Below the pieces are notes generated by a model. The model saw only the letters and a program-made list of their open reading frames with translations. It made no database searches and had not been told where the DNA came from. This document shows, in pieces, positions 54,700-64,000 of a stretch of 64,000 nt of DNA (positions are counted from its first letter, which is position 1; each line of letters opens with the position of its first letter). The translations under genes and the position numbers were made by a program. Where the stretch lies: the NCBI RefSeq assembly GCF_019578655.1, contig NC_063261.1, positions 11,726,446 to 11,790,445 of the forward strand, given 5' to 3'. The stretch is from Ricinus communis (Eukaryota; Streptophyta; Magnoliopsida; Malpighiales; Euphorbiaceae).

Positions 54700-56270
54700 G
54701 ATCATATAGATGATCCTACTAGTTATGAAGAATCAATATCAGTTATTGATTCTAGTAAATGGCATGAGGCAATGAGATCAGAAATGGATTCCATGTATAA
54801 GAATGAAGTTTGAAATCTTGTAGACCCTCTTGACGGTATTATACCTATAGGGAACAAATGGGTTTATAAGAGAAAGATTGGTTTTGATGGGAAGGTTGAA
54901 ACCTTTAAAGCTAGGCTAGTGGTGAAAGGGTATCGTCAAAGACAAGAAATTGACTATGACAAAACTTTCTCGCTTGTAGCCATGTTTAAATCCATTAGGA
55001 TTTTATTAGCCATTTTTGCACACTATGATTATGAGATTTAGCAGATGGATGTCAAAACAGTCTTCCTTAATGGATACATTGAGGAGGACATCTATATGGA
55101 CCAACCTAAGGGCTTTGAGTTCAAGGGTACTCATAATTAAGTAAGAAAACTTAAGAGATTCATTTATGGTCTTAAGCAAGCCTTGAGGAGTTGTAACATC
55201 CATTTTGATGATGCAATCAAATCGTTTGGTTTCATAAAAAATATGGATGAATCATGTACGTACAAGAAGGTTAGTAGGAGTGTTATACTTTATGTAAATG
55301 ACATATTGTTGTTCGAAAATGATATAGGCATGTTGACTTCCATAAAAGTATGGTTCTCAAAGATGTTCTCCATTAAACACTTAGGTGAAGCAACCTATTT
55401 TTTGGGAATTCGTATCTATAGAGATAGATTGAAAAGGATTATAGGCCTTTCCCTAGGTCTTTACGTAGACAAGGTATTGAAGACATTCAACATGCTTGAT
55501 TCTAAGAGAGGATTGTTACCTTTTAGGCATGGTATTCATATTTCAAAGAACATGTCTCTAAAGACAACTGGTGAAAGAGAATAGACGGCTAGGATTCCAT
55601 ATGCTTCAGCAATTGGAAGTTTAATTTATGCTATGTTGTGTACTAGGCCAAACATTGCCTATGTTGTCAGTGTGACTAGCAGGTTTCAATCTAACCCAGA
55701 CAAGGAGCACCGGGCAATAGTCCAGAATATCTTTAAGTACTTGCGAAGGACCAAAGATATATTCTTGACATATGGTGGAGGAGAATTGAGTTTACATGGT
55801 TATATCAATAAATGTGGATGATAGAAAGTCTATCTCAAGGTTTGTATTTATATGCAATGGAGGAGCAATAAGTTGGAAAAGTCGCAAACATGATACTACA
55901 GCAGACTCCACTATAAAGACCGAGTATGTTACTACATCTAATGCAGCAAATGAAGTGGTCTGGATTAAAAGGTTCGTGATAAAACTTGGAGTGGTTCCAA
56001 ACATCGAGCCAATAGTACCTCTCTTCTATGAAAATAATAGGCTATTGCACAAGGAAGGAACCTAGGTCTCATCAGAAATCTAAACATATCGAAAGACACT
56101 TCCATATCATACGTGAAATCGTTGGTGGAGGCGGTATAGCCATGTAAAGAGTAGAATCAAAATATAATGTAGCTTATCCCTTTACCAAAGCTATAACGCA
56201 GAAACAATTGGATCGCTCTCTTAAGAAAATGGGTTTCAAATACTATCCCGATTGGCTTTAGTACAAGTGA
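54700..56270 (+). pseudogene. Ty1/copia reverse transcriptase-RNase H
   Basis: Motifs in order: GNKWVYKRKIGFDGKVETFK, ARLVVKGY, the DVKTVFLNG block (55048-55074), IYGLKQA, the catalytic region ILYVNDILLF (55290-55318) and IGSLIYAMLCTRPNIAY. RNase H follows in a shifted frame with SRKHDTTADSTIKTEYVTTS (55886-55945). The second residue of the usual Y-V-D-D is kept but the first Asp is now Asn, a loss of a catalytic metal ligand. Stops at 54811, 55039, 55138 and 55582 and a frameshift near 55800. Confidence 0.85.
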
Positions 56271-56275
56271 AAGAT

Positions 56276-56718
56276 TGTTAGATGTATGTCCTTAAAGCTA
56301 ATTGGACTTTTTGCTTTTTGGTTCATACATTGTGATATTATTATGTAATGAATATCTTTTCATTTATGGCAGTTTTCTTTCATTTATTTTTATAGTAACA
56401 TAGTTATTGAATGAGTCTAATAATATTTATTAAAGACTCTATTCTTAAGAGTTGAGAATATGAGTGATGAATGATCTTTACAATAAATATTATATAATAG
56501 TTCTTGGTCGTAGGATTAAATATTGGACATCTTTAATTCGGAAGACCAACGTAATATGTTTAATCCTATGATTAGTATAAGATACTAATATATATATATA
56601 TATATATATATAGGATGGTGAGTCTCATACCATTTAGTATGAGTTACTAAGTTAATCATTATGGGTCACTTGTGAGATAAGTGGACTGAATATGACTTGC
56701 TGAAATAATAAATCACAT
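56276..56718 (+). repeat. Copia 3' LTR, truncated
   Basis: Begins TGTTAGATGTATGTCC after the purine-rich CAAGTGAAAGAT. Shared with 39319-39640. A (TA)n run lies at 56589-56612. The match ends near 56718 where unrelated sequence begins. Confidence 0.8.
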
Positions 56719-57227
56719 GGATAATTGATGTATTTCGTACTCCATCAACAATCTCCTTGCGCGAAACTGCACCATCTTCTACATCTTTAAGGTCTGTGAT
56801 AGGAAAGCTAAACTTGGTATCTAGAGTAAGTGAATTTTTCTCTAAAGCATCAGGTGGTTGATAGAAAATTCAAGAAATTTTGTAAATCCAGCATCAACAA
56901 ATCTTTAGCACTAGCTTTTGTATTATTAAAAGCTTTTAACTCACTTGATCGACAATATTTAGGGTTGAATGTGGAGTTCTTTTCTCTTTAGTCAAGAAAT
57001 AAAACAATGGGAAAGTGATAAAATACAAAAGAAAATATTAGTGAGATAAAATAAAAGAAGATTTTTTTTGTTTCCTCTTTATTAGTGAAATAAAATAAAA
57101 GAAGATAAAACAATGGGAAAGTTGAATAGTTAAAAATGACCCACATATTCTTACCAAAACCAAATAGTCAGCAATCATTATCTCTCCCTTTCTTTCCTCT
57201 TTATCCTCATCTCATTTACAACAAGAC
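56719..57227. other. AT-rich noncoding stretch
   Basis: No gene supported. A 15-16-base phrase AAACAATGGGAAAGT is repeated (57002 and 57109) with AAAATAAAAGAAGA beside it, a small local duplication. Confidence 0.4.
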
Positions 57228-57567
57228 TGAAAGTGAATTCATGTTTAGCAATAATTGGATCCACTCATTCTTAAGCCTCTGACCTAGTTGCTTCTGCAAA
57301 TCAATAACCTCATTTTGTAGATTTCATTGTTAAATGCAAGCTGCAATGCCTTTGCTGAAAGTTTCTCATGGTCGCAGTTGAGAATCTCCACTCTTTCATA
57401 TAGGTTTTCTTTCTCTTGGATAACTGCTTAAATATCCATCTCAAGATAATATATTCTCTTGTGAGATTCCTTCAACTCAGCATTCAAGGAAGATAGTTTC
57501 TTTTGAGACTCTTCTAAACATGCATTCAAAGATAGTCTTCGAATTCGCACCCGTTCTACAGCAAAGA
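57228..57567 (-). pseudogene. Coiled-coil coding fragment, unidentified
   Basis: Translation of the - strand gives a heptad-rich stretch (LEESQKKLSSLNAELKESHK, then IQEKENLYERVEILNCDHEK) with one in-frame stop after YYLEMDI. A frameshift near 57320 leads to an L-Q-K-Q-L-G-Q-R-L-K-like end. This is clear coding conservation of a long coiled coil. Such segments occur in ORFs carried by some plant retroelements, but I cannot name the family. Confidence 0.5.
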
Positions 57568-57622
57568 ACTATTATCATGGTTAGCCTCTGAAAATTCACC
57601 TCTTAGCCACTCAATCCTACCC

Positions 57623-57746
57623 TCTGGTCGGCCTATTTTTTCATGCTCTGCCTATTCTTTATGGTCGATATACTCTTTCATGCTCGGCCTATTCATGGTC
57701 AGCCTATTCTCTCATGGTTGGTCTACTTATGGAAAGCCTATTCTCC
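57623..57746. repeat. 18-19-bp tandem array, inverted relative to 46521-46745
   Basis: Six or seven units of GAATAGGCCGAGCATGAAA type, read on the - strand. Confidence 0.85.
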
Positions 57747-57759
57747 AAGTGTTGTGAAG

Positions 57760-58221
57760 CCAAATTTTCCTGAGGGCTGCCCTAGCAAGTCTTCACACTC
57801 ATACTGAGGAAGTTTCTCAACCTCCCATTCTCTAGAGTTGATTAAGTCTTGGATCTCGTGCTTGAGATGGTTTCACTGGCCCGTCACATGCATGAAAGCC
57901 TACTAATACTCACAATATTGACCATTATGAGGCTTAAGACTATCCTTTGACAATTGGGGCTTAAGATTTCTACTCTATTTTAGGTGATGGGACACTACAA
58001 GTAGTGGTGCCCCAGCTCGGTGAAGATTCTTTGTGGGCTATCTGATTTGGCTTCCAACTCGATTTAGAGTATGTCTATGAAAGAGTTCATGATCTCTTCT
58101 TCACTGAAATCAGGGCTGATCATGGACACTTGGTTTAGGGTGGTGTATTGTTATGGGTTTATTCTAGTTCTGGGTTGGCCAAGGTCAGTAAGCTTTCCAT
58201 TATCATTAAGGTCCTAGATTT
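57760..58221 (-). pseudogene. Tat-type gag C-terminal fragment
   Basis: The - strand reads LKHEIQDLINSREWEVEKLP and, just before it, a knuckle-like QYCEY...AFMHVTGQ segment with stops. It is the Gag C-terminus of a Tat-type element different from the copy at 58222-59650. Confidence 0.55.
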
Positions 58222-58597
58222 CATGCTTTAGCCAGATGCAGTTGTCGGTATGGTGGCCAGGCGCTTGGTGGAATTTATAGTAGGTGCTCGGTTTATGTTT
58301 GGGGTCGTTAGGGTTTGGTGGGTTCTTAAGGGTAGTAAGTTGGAGCATGCCATTCTGTACCAATCTCTCGAAGATCTTAGAGAGAGGTTGTTTAAAGTTG
58401 GAGAACTTCCATGCTTTAGCCGGATGCAGTTGTCGGTATGGTGGTCAAGCGCTTGGTGGAATTTATAGTAGGTGTTCGGTTTATGTTCAGGTGTGTTAGG
58501 GTTTGGTGGGTTCTTAAGGGTAGTAGATTGAAGCATGCCATTCTGTACCAATCTCTTGAAGATCTTAGAGAGAGGTTGTTTAAAGTTGGAGAACTTC
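58222..58597. repeat. 188-bp tandem duplication in gag
   Basis: Two units start CATGCTTTAGCC(A/G)GATGC and differ at about a dozen positions. This is an internal duplication of the Gag 3' end. Confidence 0.9.
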
Positions 58598-59650
58598 CTC
58601 GGTTGTTGCATAACATCCACATCCAGGGTCCTGCTTCTTCCAGCTTGGTAATTCGCCCTGCCACCAGTTCTCATAGTCTTTCTTTTATCGTTCTCGATTT
58701 CCTCGACGTATAGCCCATCATCATACAAGTCCATGAGGTTTTCAGGTTCATCATTTGCAACCTTTCAACCCATCTTGGAAGAATGTTTTGGACCACCGTA
58801 CGAACTTATTTCTCTATCTAATCAATAAAATCAGAGGACTCATTTGGTGGATTCAAGATCCATGATCGACACTTCCAAGTGAGTGTTGTAATCATACTGT
58901 TTGATAAAAGAATTACATAAATCGTGCCATTCAACTTTGGTGGATTTTTCCAGACCATGGTACCACTTGACAACGGGTCCTTCAAGAGACAACACAAAGA
59001 GCTTGACAATTTGGGTCCTACTCAGTTGAGTACTTCCTATGATAGTTACATACTACTTCAAATGAAACTTTGGGTCACCAGTTCTATTGAACTTGTTCAT
59101 CTCGGGCATTTTGAACTTTACAGGCAACTTGTCCTCCCTAGTCAAAACTAATTCTTCGTAATCATAGGTAAGGTCCAAACCTTTGATTTCCGGCATACTC
59201 TACATTTTGTCAAGCCTGGCACTCAGGCCACTCATAGCTTCATTGGTGGCAAAGGTAGTCTCCCTCTTAGCCTGGTCTAACATGAACTCATCAAAGTCCT
59301 AAAAATTTTGGGGCACTCCCCTTCTAGCTGGGTCTTCAACATTAGCATTAGCCGCGATGGTAGTAGCAACTGCGGTGGCAGCAGCAGTCTCAATGGTAAC
59401 CATAGCCGAGTCAATAGCAATAGGAGGTTAGTCGGTGTAATAGGAGCAGTAGGTGGGGCTTAGTTTGCAGCCATCCCAACCAAGAAATGCTGGAGCTCTT
59501 CCCGAATCACACCCTTCAAATCGTTGATGACGACATTCTTAAGGATCTCGATGTCTTGCTCGTTAGCTTTCTTGTTGGCCATCTCTTCAGTAGCTTGACG
59601 TCTTAGTCTTTCAAGGTGCTCTAATACAGCTCAGATTCTCGAAGAAATAG
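58222..59650 (-). pseudogene. Ogre/Tat-like gag, second copy
   Basis: The 168-codon ORF 58734-58228 begins MDLYDDGLYVEEIENDKRKT and matches the + strand gag at 10018-10215. It includes FHQALDHHTDNCIRLKH, a degraded knuckle. A perfectly spaced 188-bp tandem duplication (58222-58409 and 58410-58597) lies within it; 188 is not a multiple of three, so the second copy is read out of frame. The upstream Gag core (59650-58740) is interrupted by several stops. Confidence 0.75.
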
Positions 59651-60421
59651 GCACCCTTTCCAATCTCCCACTATTTTGCCTCATCCAATTCATAGGAGAA
59701 TCTATATGGCTAAAAAAGGTTAGTATGATGCATGCGATGCGTGAGATGCATGATCCACCTGCAAGGCACAAAGTCGAAAGAAATAGGGTCAGCACACGCA
59801 CTAATATACATTTTATCCTTCCAACCTTATTACTCACGTGCATGATTCATAGTAGGTCGATCTTCCCTAGGATTTTGGGTCTGGGCTTTATATCAACAGG
59901 GGATAGCAGGCCCGACGCGCATGCCATAGGCTCTCAAACCATATTTAAAATAAATAAGATGATGTTTCTCAGTATAAGTATAAAAGCCTACATATTTTGG
60001 GCCTAGAGCCTAGTTTCACATTTTGGGCCAATACTTTTAATACTTAGGCTTTTAGACACTTATAACAAAAAAATTTCATATAGCAAGCAAGAGGATTCCT
60101 AAGGGAGATTACTACAGTCAAAACCATGAGTTGAATCTTGAGCAAGGATAAAAGGCTCCCACAAGCAAAAAGTGTTCTTTCTTGGCTTATCTCCCCACTC
60201 AAGAGTCTATGCGACGAAGGAAATTCACTTATTACTTGTGAGTGATGGTTAGCTAGTGTTGCAATTCTAGGGTTCGAGTGGAACCAAAGAGCCACTAATC
60301 GACCCCATCGGGGCTATAGGGCCCAAAGTGTACAATGTGTGAAAAATGGTGTAGTGATGCAAGAATAATTTGTTAAATAATAATACTAAAGACAAACATA
60401 CATTAGAATCAGCTTCTCTTA
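59651..60421 (-). mobile_element. Ogre/Tat-like leader
   Basis: Noncoding leader between primer site and gag, the reverse complement of 8421-9090 with many substitutions. No gene. Confidence 0.6.
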
Positions 60422-60439
60422 TACCTAGTGGAGTCGCCA
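60422..60439 (-). other. Primer-binding site, tRNA-Arg-like
   Basis: On the - strand TGGCGACTCCACTAGGTA. Adjoins the LTR end at 60441. Confidence 0.6.
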
Positions 60440-60440
60440 C

Positions 60441-61145
60441 TGTAGGCGGTGGTTTCAGGCATGCACCCAAGTGTCTTTAGCGAGTACGACACTGTAAAGC
60501 TTTTCAACCTAATTGGGAACATGCTAACTAGTCACAGAGACTAGCGCGGAGATGGGAGTTGCCACCTGGGTAATCACCAAGACACTTTTACTAATGAGTG
60601 GTGTTTCTTAGATTCCATAAGGAAGCTTACACCACAAATTCCAGAGATGGATTTAGAAGCCAACTTTCTTATTTGTTTATATTAGTTGGGAAGTTCCTTC
60701 GAGGATGACTCCCATACAATTCTTTTGAGAGCTGGAGAAGCATCTACGGGTAAAGCACTGTATCATATAACTACTTGCCACCTACGCTCCGCATTGTTTA
60801 ACAAATCATTCCTTATAAACACAAGCAGTTCATACACAGGCATACCAAATAACACACATAATTTACATAGCTCTACCCATTTTATTCAGGCCCGCCCCAT
60901 ATTAGAGTTATTAGTCTAATTTACTAATTAATTTTGTATATAGCCCACCTAGCCTAGCCCAATTACAAGTTACGCTTTTGATTTCCAACCTTTAGGCCTA
61001 ATGGACTACTTATTATGACAAGGCCTGTTTTCTGTGAACTTAATTTTAATAAAGCCCAATCCTACTAAAACATGGTAAACCCTTAAGTCTATTTTAATTT
61101 TAGGGTTTAAACCCAATTAATGTTGATTAGCCTACTTATTATGAC
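60441..61145 (-). mobile_element. Ogre/Tat-like 5' LTR, second copy
   Basis: The same LTR end as 7850-8402 and 20487-21112. A 107-bp segment at 60687-60793 replaces a short A/T block present in both other copies. The far end of the LTR is lost at 61145. Confidence 0.7.
60687..60793. other. 107-bp insert of unknown origin in LTR
   Basis: GC-richer than its surroundings and open in the + strand frame (SSFEDDSHTILLRAGEASTG). It is absent from the two sister LTRs and has no visible target duplication. Origin not recognised. Confidence 0.5.
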
Positions 61146-61224
61146 GAAACCGCTGAAGATACATCAAAACTCATAAAAAGCCAAAAGAACTGGGACAATT
61201 ATGTGTAGAGCCGATTCACATTAG

Positions 61225-62178
61225 GCATTGATGTTTTGCATTCTATACATGTTTTTGTGCTTCATTTATTCATGTTTATGCATGTACTAGAGTCATTTTT
61301 ATGCTAGATTCACCATACTGGGTATCTATTTGTGTTTTAAGGTTATTTGGACTCTCAACATCATTTCTGGAGGAAAACCAAAGGACTTTAGAGCCTAAAT
61401 AGGACTGCCGAGTGGATTTCAGGGCTCGAGCACGACCCATGCTCAAGCGAGGGCAACATAGTCATTTCTCTAAGAGTACCGCACTTTTTGAAGCCAATGC
61501 ACGGCCCATGGCATGTCCCATGCATGCATTTCCTATATATATGAGTTCAGTTTTCGAGAAAAGGGTTCGGCATTCTGATTCTGAGATTCCTACGCACGCG
61601 CGACCTTCCACTTTCCAGACTTCTTGACTAACCTTGGGAGACCATTTTCATATATTGAAGGAAGTATTTGAGGAGATTCAAGCCTGTTTTGAGAGATCGA
61701 GGAGACGGATTCTGAAGCATTCAATCTGATTTTAGCGTTGTCCACTTTGATTCGAGAGAAGGGTGTACATGTTCCAACTTCATTTCTATTTTTCTTTTTC
61801 TTCTAGTTATGTTTTTTGTGTGTATGACTAGCTAGAGCTGACGAACCCATTGGGGTTCCTATTGTTAATTGATTATTTTTTATTTATTTTGATTATTAGA
61901 TTTCCAATTTGTAATACTTCTTGTTTTTCAATAATAAAAGTCTGTTTCATTTTACTTGAGACGTTGAGTTGAATGTTGCTTGGATTGTTTAATTGGTATT
62001 GAGAAATTCGTTAAACAATTAATACTTGATTAAGCAAGAACTGGTTAATAACACTTAGAGATAACGTTAATTGGCTAGCTGGATTAAGAATTAATAACTC
62101 TTAATAGACTCGAATCAAATCTTAATGTTGTTATGAGATTAATTAGGTTTCAGTGAACCTAAGCCCACTAGGATGAGC
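61225..62178 (+). repeat. Athila-like LTR (element H)
   Basis: From TTGATGTTTTGC near 61225. The distal half matches the reverse complement of the element 2 LTR: GGGTGTACATG, CCATTGGGGTTC, ATAATAAAAGT, TTGAGACGTTG, AACACTTAGAGATAA. The promoter box CCTATATATATG (61530-61541) follows a GC-rich block (61410-61530). The LTR is joined to protease sequence at about 62178, so the primer site, leader and gag are deleted. Confidence 0.75.
61530..61541 (+). promoter_or_regulatory. Core promoter of Athila-like LTR
   Basis: CCTATATATATG directly follows a GC-rich block in otherwise AT-rich LTR, the same layout as the TATA boxes at 11523 and 17715 read on the - strand. Confidence 0.55.
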
Positions 62179-62892
62179 ATTTAGTTAGCTGATAAGACTG
62201 TTAAGATTCCTAGGGGTATTATTAAGGATGTGCTTGTTAAGGTAAACAAGTTTATTTTTCCTGTTGATTTTGTAGTTATGGACATGGAAAGTGAGAGTAT
62301 TATGCCTTTAATCCTAGGTAGACCTTTTCTTGCAACATCTAGGGCTGTTAAAAATGTTTGTGATGGAAAGCTTCAGCTTAGGGTAGATGATGAGACCATT
62401 ACCTTCGACTTAGCTAGTACTATGAAACATTCTTTAGACCATGATAATGTTGTGTTTTCTGTTGATATTCTGGATGATGTGGTTGAGTCTCATTTACAAA
62501 AAATATTGCTTGATGATCCTTTACAGGTAGCATTTCAAGGAGATGAGGAGGAGCTTTCTAACGAGCAAGTGTTGGAGCAGCTCGTTAGTTTGTTGGCCAC
62601 TGAGCCTAGCTGTTCTACTGACCCATTTCTTTCTCTTGATAGGTCAGGAGTGCAAAAGGTAAAGTCTTCTTTCAAGGACCCCCCGGTCTTAGAATTGAAG
62701 GAGTTACCTAAGCACTTGAGCTATGGATTTTTGGATGAGGCAAAAAAGTTGCTTGTGATTGTTGCAGCAGATTTGATGCCTGAGGAACGAAAGATGACCT
62801 TAGACTCCCTCAGAGGTATAAGAAGGCCTTTGCCTTCAAGATTGCTGACATTCTCGGGATCAACCCTAGTTTCTGTTCTCATAACATTTTGA
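62179..62892 (+). pseudogene. Athila-like protease end and linker
   Basis: From about 62188 the frame reads ADKTVKIPRGIIKDVLVKVN, then KFIFPVDFVVMDMESESIMP and LILGRPFLATSRA. This is the C-terminal half of the protease; the catalytic D-L-G-A part is missing because of the LTR junction. The acidic linker EEELSNEQVLEQLVSLLATE follows (the counterpart of 4904-5161), then LPKHLSYGFLDEAKKLLVIV before RT. A frameshift near 62815 moves the RT start (KKAFAFKIADILGINPSF) to another frame. Confidence 0.8.
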
Positions 62893-64000
62893 TGGAGGAT
62901 AGCTATAGACCAGTAGTTCAGCCACAGAGGCGGCTTAAACCGAACTTGAAGGAAGTAGTGAAAAAGGAGGTAATTAAGCTCCTTGATGAAGGTTCGATTT
63001 ATCCTATTTCTTATAGTTCTTGGGTGAGCCCTGTGCAGGTTGTGCCGAAGAAAGGAGGCATGACAGTAGTTTGCAATGAGAAGGATGAGCTGATACCCAC
63101 TCGGACGGTAATAAGCTTCCGAGTTTGCATTGATTACAGGAGGCTTAATGATGCAACTCGGAAGGACCACTTCCCTTTTCCTTTCCTTGATAAGATGTTA
63201 GAGAGATTGGCAAGACATATGTTTTACTATTTTCTTGATGGCTTTTCATGTTATTTCCATATTCCAATTGCATCTGAAGACCAAGAGAAGACGACTTTCA
63301 CCTGCCCCTACGGGACTTTTGCTTATAGACGGATGCTTTTTGGTCTATGCAATGCACCGGCTACGTTTCAATGGTGTATGATGGCCATTTTTTATGATAT
63401 GATTGAGGAGTCGATGGACGTATTTATGGATGACTTCTCTATTTTTGGTAATTCCTTTTCTCACTGTTTGGCTAATTTAGAATGCATGTTAGCTAGGTGT
63501 ATTGAGGCTAACTTGGTGCTTAATTGGGAGAAGTGTCATTTTATGGTGAGAGAGGGAATTGTAGGCAGGGATGGAGGTTGATAGAGCTAAAGTAGAGACC
63601 ATATCTAAGCTACCACCCCCTAGTTCTGTTAAGGCTGTTAGGAGTTTCTTGGGCCATGCTGGTTTCTATAGAAGATTTATTAGAAATTTCTCTAAGATTG
63701 CTAGGCCTCTTACTCAATTGCTAGTTAAGAATGCACCTTTTATTTTTGATGATGCATGTTTATCTGCTTTTGAGTTATTAAAGGAACTATTAACTACAGT
63801 CCCTATCATGGCTTCGCCTGATTGGGGGTTGCCCTTTGAGCTAATGTGCGATGCTAGTGATTATGCAGTTGGAGCTGTACTTGGACAGAGGTTTGATAAG
63901 AAGTTCCAACTCATTTATTATGCTAGCAAGACTTTGATAGGAGCCCATGAGCATTACACTACTACAGAGGAGTTGTTGGCTGTTGTTTATGCTTTCGACA
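62889..64000 (+). pseudogene. Athila-like reverse transcriptase-RNase H, running off the window
   Basis: 62889-63581 (230 codons) has SYRPVVQPQRRLKPNLKEVV, SFRVCIDYRRLNDATRKDHF, FYYFLDGFSCYFHIPIASED and the catalytic VFMDDFSIFG (63420-63449; F-M-D-D is the usual Athila form). After one frameshift near 63565 the connection domain follows (VRSFLGHAGFYRRFIRNFSK), then RNase H MCDASDYAVGAVLGQRFDKK at about 63848-63905 and HEHYTTTEELLAVVYAFD at the edge. Only one break in over 1 kb makes this the best preserved pol among the Athila-like copies here. Confidence 0.85.

Noticed and set aside
1..64000. tRNA or rRNA genes
   Set aside because: Only primer-site complements of tRNA 3' ends were found; no cloverleaf or rRNA sequence was recognised by eye. 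A tRNAscan run would settle it.

Overview
This is a plant nuclear window, most likely from a eudicot, and almost certainly repeat-rich heterochromatin. It holds LTR retrotransposons of several plant lineages (Athila-like, Ogre/Tat-like, chromodomain Ty3/gypsy, Ty1/copia), an integrated plant pararetrovirus and a Pack-MULE-like DNA transposon. There are no bacterial-type genes, operons or rRNA genes, and I found no intact host gene. Nearly every coding region carries stops, frameshifts or deletions. The species cannot be fixed from the sequence. Layout: 1-10500 and 18108-20486 are one Ogre/Tat-like element on the + strand (long 5' LTR, tRNA-Arg-like primer site, gag, protease, reverse transcriptase). 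Two nonautonomous Athila-like elements on the - strand interrupt it. The first (1151-7490) is a composite with two 1.4-kb LTRs, two primer sites and two copies of a gag fragment; a 235-bp direct repeat flanks it. The second (10501-18107) is complete from LTR to LTR with a clean 5-bp target duplication, GAAGC. Both have lost RT, RNase H and integrase. 20487-21640 is an Ogre/Tat LTR plus 3' region in the opposite orientation, with a 22-bp tandem array. 21736-23213 is a terminal-inverted-repeat element that carries a first-exon fragment of a CCCH zinc-finger protein gene and, facing it, a second gene-like fragment. 23762-24018 is an Athila LTR scrap fused to a 5'-truncated chromodomain Ty3/gypsy element (24019-29263, LTR resuming at 37147). 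A full-length endogenous caulimovirid (29264-37143) sits inside the 3' LTR of that element, in a TA microsatellite. Its 62-bp terminal redundancy ends at the viral primer-binding site. 37850-46500 contains gag scraps, an isolated copia LTR, an RNase H-integrase fragment of a Tat-type element and another Ogre/Tat LTR, all mostly on the - strand. 46521-48960 is a small LTR element whose interior is almost entirely tandem repeats (about 46-bp and 26-bp units). 49105-51362 holds a 350-bp direct-repeat pair around an 18-bp minisatellite. 52393-56718 is a decayed copia element. 57228-61145 contains Tat-type gag fragments and a second 5' end of the Ogre/Tat family, on the - strand. 61225-64000 is an Athila-like element on the + strand whose LTR is joined directly to protease; it has a well preserved RT and runs off the window. 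The genes do not form a working pathway: this is a nested record of insertions. The order that can be read directly is Ogre/Tat element first, then Athila element 2 inside it; and chromovirus first, then the pararetrovirus inside its LTR. The most notable structural signals are a repeated hairpin plus purine-tract module in both nonautonomous Athila elements, the Pack-MULE-like gene-fragment chimera, and the way the pararetrovirus ends coincide with its primer site and a TA repeat.
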